In this document: one piece after another, positions 62,714 to 64,000 of the stretch
Layout of the letters: each line of letters opens with the position of its first letter
How positions within the stretch are numbered: position 1 is the stretch's first letter
Source: Bacillota bacterium
GTDB taxonomy: Bacteria > Bacillota > UBA4882 > UBA8346
NCBI GenBank assembly: GCA_029974635.1
Contig: JARKQY010000022.1
Span: 1-64,000, forward strand
Length of the DNA stretch: 64,000 nt
Reading direction: 5' to 3'
Position numbers and translations under genes: made by a program
Notes under the pieces: model-generated
The model's input: only the letters and a program-made list of their open reading frames with translations
Told to the model about the DNA's origin: nothing
Databases searched by the model: none

Positions 62714-64000
62714 ATGAATTGGTTAAAACGGCTTTTAATTGGCAGACCGTTGGAAAATGAAGCCCTGAAAGATGAAAAATACAGTGTTTTTTGGGGGCTA
62801 CCGATTCTGTCAAGCGATGCCATCTCGTCGGTGGCTTATGCTACCGAAGAGATTTTATGGGTTTTGGTCCCGGCTATCGGCTTATTTGCATTCAAACCGC
62901 TTATTGGTATTTGTTGGGCTATAATCGGACTACTTGCCATCTTAACATTTTCTTACCGTCAAACCATTCAGGCTTATCCGGGCGGGGGTGGCGCTTATAC
63001 CATCGCTATGGATAATTTGGGGCCGTATGCGGGTGTTGCTGCGGGCGCAGCCTTGGCCATTGATTATACTTTGACTGTTGCCGTCAGTATTTCATCCGGC
63101 GTGTTTAATATTGCTTCCGCTTTTCCGGTATTGCTTGACTATCGGGTTTGGTTGGCCATAGGCATTTTGCTGCTAATATTCATCGGTAATTTGCGCGGTG
63201 TAAGAGAATCAGCCAAGTTATTCGGTTTTCCGGCCTATGCATTTATGTTTGCCATGATCACCATGATTATTGTCGGAGTATTCAAAGTGAAGGTGCTGGG
63301 ATTTATTCCAAGGATACCCGAGAACATCCCGGAGATTGGGGCGGAACCCTTAACGATCTTCTTGATTTTAAAAGCGTTTTCGTCGGGTTGTGCTGCGTTA
63401 ACCGGCGTTGAAGCCGTAAGCAATGCGGTGCCTAACTTTAAAGAACCTTCTCCCAAACGCGCGAATATGGTTTTACTGCTACTATCGCTAATTGTTCTAA
63501 TATTGTTCGGCGGTATATCCTATTTGGCCAATCTTTATCATGTTGCCCCGTTAGCGCACAACTCGGTGCTGTCCCAAATCAGCGCGCAAGTTTTCGGCGG
63601 CCATAATTTTTTCTATTATTTTACCCAGATTTTTACGATGATTATATTGGCCATGGCTGCCAATACCGCTTATGCGGGTTTTCCGATGCTGATTTCCCTG
63701 ATGGCTAGAGATGGTTACGCTCCCAGGCAGTTATCAACCCGGGGAAATCGCTTGAATTACTCCAACGGAATACTGATACTGACGCTAATTGCCGGTTTAC
63801 TCATTGTAGTATTCGAGGCTAGCGTTTCGCATTTAATCGGATTATACGCCGTTGGAGTTTTTATTTCTTTTACTTTATCACAAGCCGGAATGTTCGTCCG
63901 CTGGCTGCGAACCAAGGAGAAAGGGTGGCAATATAAAGCGGCAATTAACGGTTTGGGCGCATTGGTCACTTTCATTGCGGTTTTTGTAATCGGGAATACC
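62714..64000 (+). CDS. kimA: KimA-like potassium importer (APC superfamily), N-terminal 429 residues
   Basis: The frame runs open to the right edge; about two thirds of a protein of roughly 600 residues is present. The start MNWLKRLLIGRPLENEALKD followed by LPILSSDAISSVAYATEEIL is the KimA signature. About ten membrane helices follow, with YPGGGGAY and SSGCAALTGVEAVSNAVP near helices 3 and 6. KimA imports K+ with protons at high affinity. It is preceded by a cyclic di-AMP riboswitch, which fits K+ control. Confidence 0.92.
   Translation, partial: MNWLKRLLIGRPLENEALKDEKYSVFWGLPILSSDAISSVAYATEEILWVLVPAIGLFAFKPLIGICWAIIGLLAILTFSYRQTIQAYPGGGGAYTIAMDNLGPYAGVAAGAALAIDYTLTVAVSISSGVFNIASAFPVLLDYRVWLAIGILLLIFIGNLRGVRESAKLFGFPAYAFMFAMITMIIVGVFKVKVLGFIPRIPENIPEIGAEPLTIFLILKAFSSGCAALTGVEAVSNAVPNFKEPSPKRANMVLLLLSLIVLILFGGISYLANLYHVAPLAHNSVLSQISAQVFGGHNFFYYFTQIFTMIILAMAANTAYAGFPMLISLMARDGYAPRQLSTRGNRLNYSNGILILTLIAGLLIVVFEASVSHLIGLYAVGVFISFTLSQAGMFVRWLRTKEKGWQYKAAINGLGALVTFIAVFVIGNT

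Noticed and set aside
1..64000. tRNA, rRNA or CRISPR loci
   Set aside because: No T-loop plus acceptor arrangement, rRNA core sequence or regularly spaced repeat array was noticed on either strand.

Overview
This window reads as chromosome from a spore-forming, anaerobic-type Bacillota (Firmicutes). The reasons are the Bacillus/Clostridium gene orders rbgA-rnhB-ylqG-ylqH-yraN-comM and yicC-remA-rpoZ-coaBC-priA-def-fmt-(Zn peptidase)-rsmB, several SPOCS (DUF3794) repeat proteins typical of spore formers, an archaeal-type phosphoglycerate mutase, an actinobacterial-type integration host factor, and a ydaO-type c-di-AMP riboswitch in front of a KimA-like potassium importer. Strong GGAGG ribosome binding sites, TTG starts and many intrinsic terminators agree. 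A beta-barrel-like exported protein and a Yej-type peptide importer hint at, but do not prove, a two-membrane envelope.

Layout. 1-7.6 kb: core genes (rbgA end, a convergent flippase-like gene, rnhB, a FliK-like/FlhB-C pair, an HD-GYP protein, yraN, comM). 7.6-11.4 kb: AT-rich accessory scar replacing the expected comM-dprA continuation, with a serine recombinase remnant, dgt, a frameshifted zinc-ribbon membrane protein, a beta-barrel-like protein and broken gene ends. 11.4-25.4 kb: hemerythrin, exported nitroreductase, fabG-racemase pair, complete yejABE importer with two separate ATPases, NfeD/SPFH pair, PD40 lipoprotein, thioesterase, small LuxR regulator, CAP-domain protein. 26-38.6 kb: a surface/spore-coat-like island of two multi-SPOCS repeat proteins and a third large possible relative, interleaved with a sugar-nucleotide SDR and five glycosyltransferase-type genes. 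39-48 kb: large exported modular proteins (DUF362-CBM6-discoidin, and a GH81 beta-1,3-glucanase) sharing one C-terminal domain, an exported ankyrin protein and a small membrane protein. 48-50.8 kb: anti-sigma, ECF sigma and HtrA, with matching ECF-type promoters. 50.9-61.8 kb: core gene cluster, lacking gmk at its usual place. 61.8-64 kb: a tandem repeat, the riboswitch and the start of kimA.

How it fits together. The island suggests an elaborate glycosylated spore or cell surface, with an ECF/HtrA envelope-stress module nearby. A family of short intergenic repeats with a base-pair-compensated hairpin recurs ahead of a LuxR gene, a SPOCS gene, a glycosyltransferase and apgM, always pointing to the downstream gene. 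This repeat is the best candidate here for an undescribed cis-acting element. No rRNA, tRNA or CRISPR array was seen.
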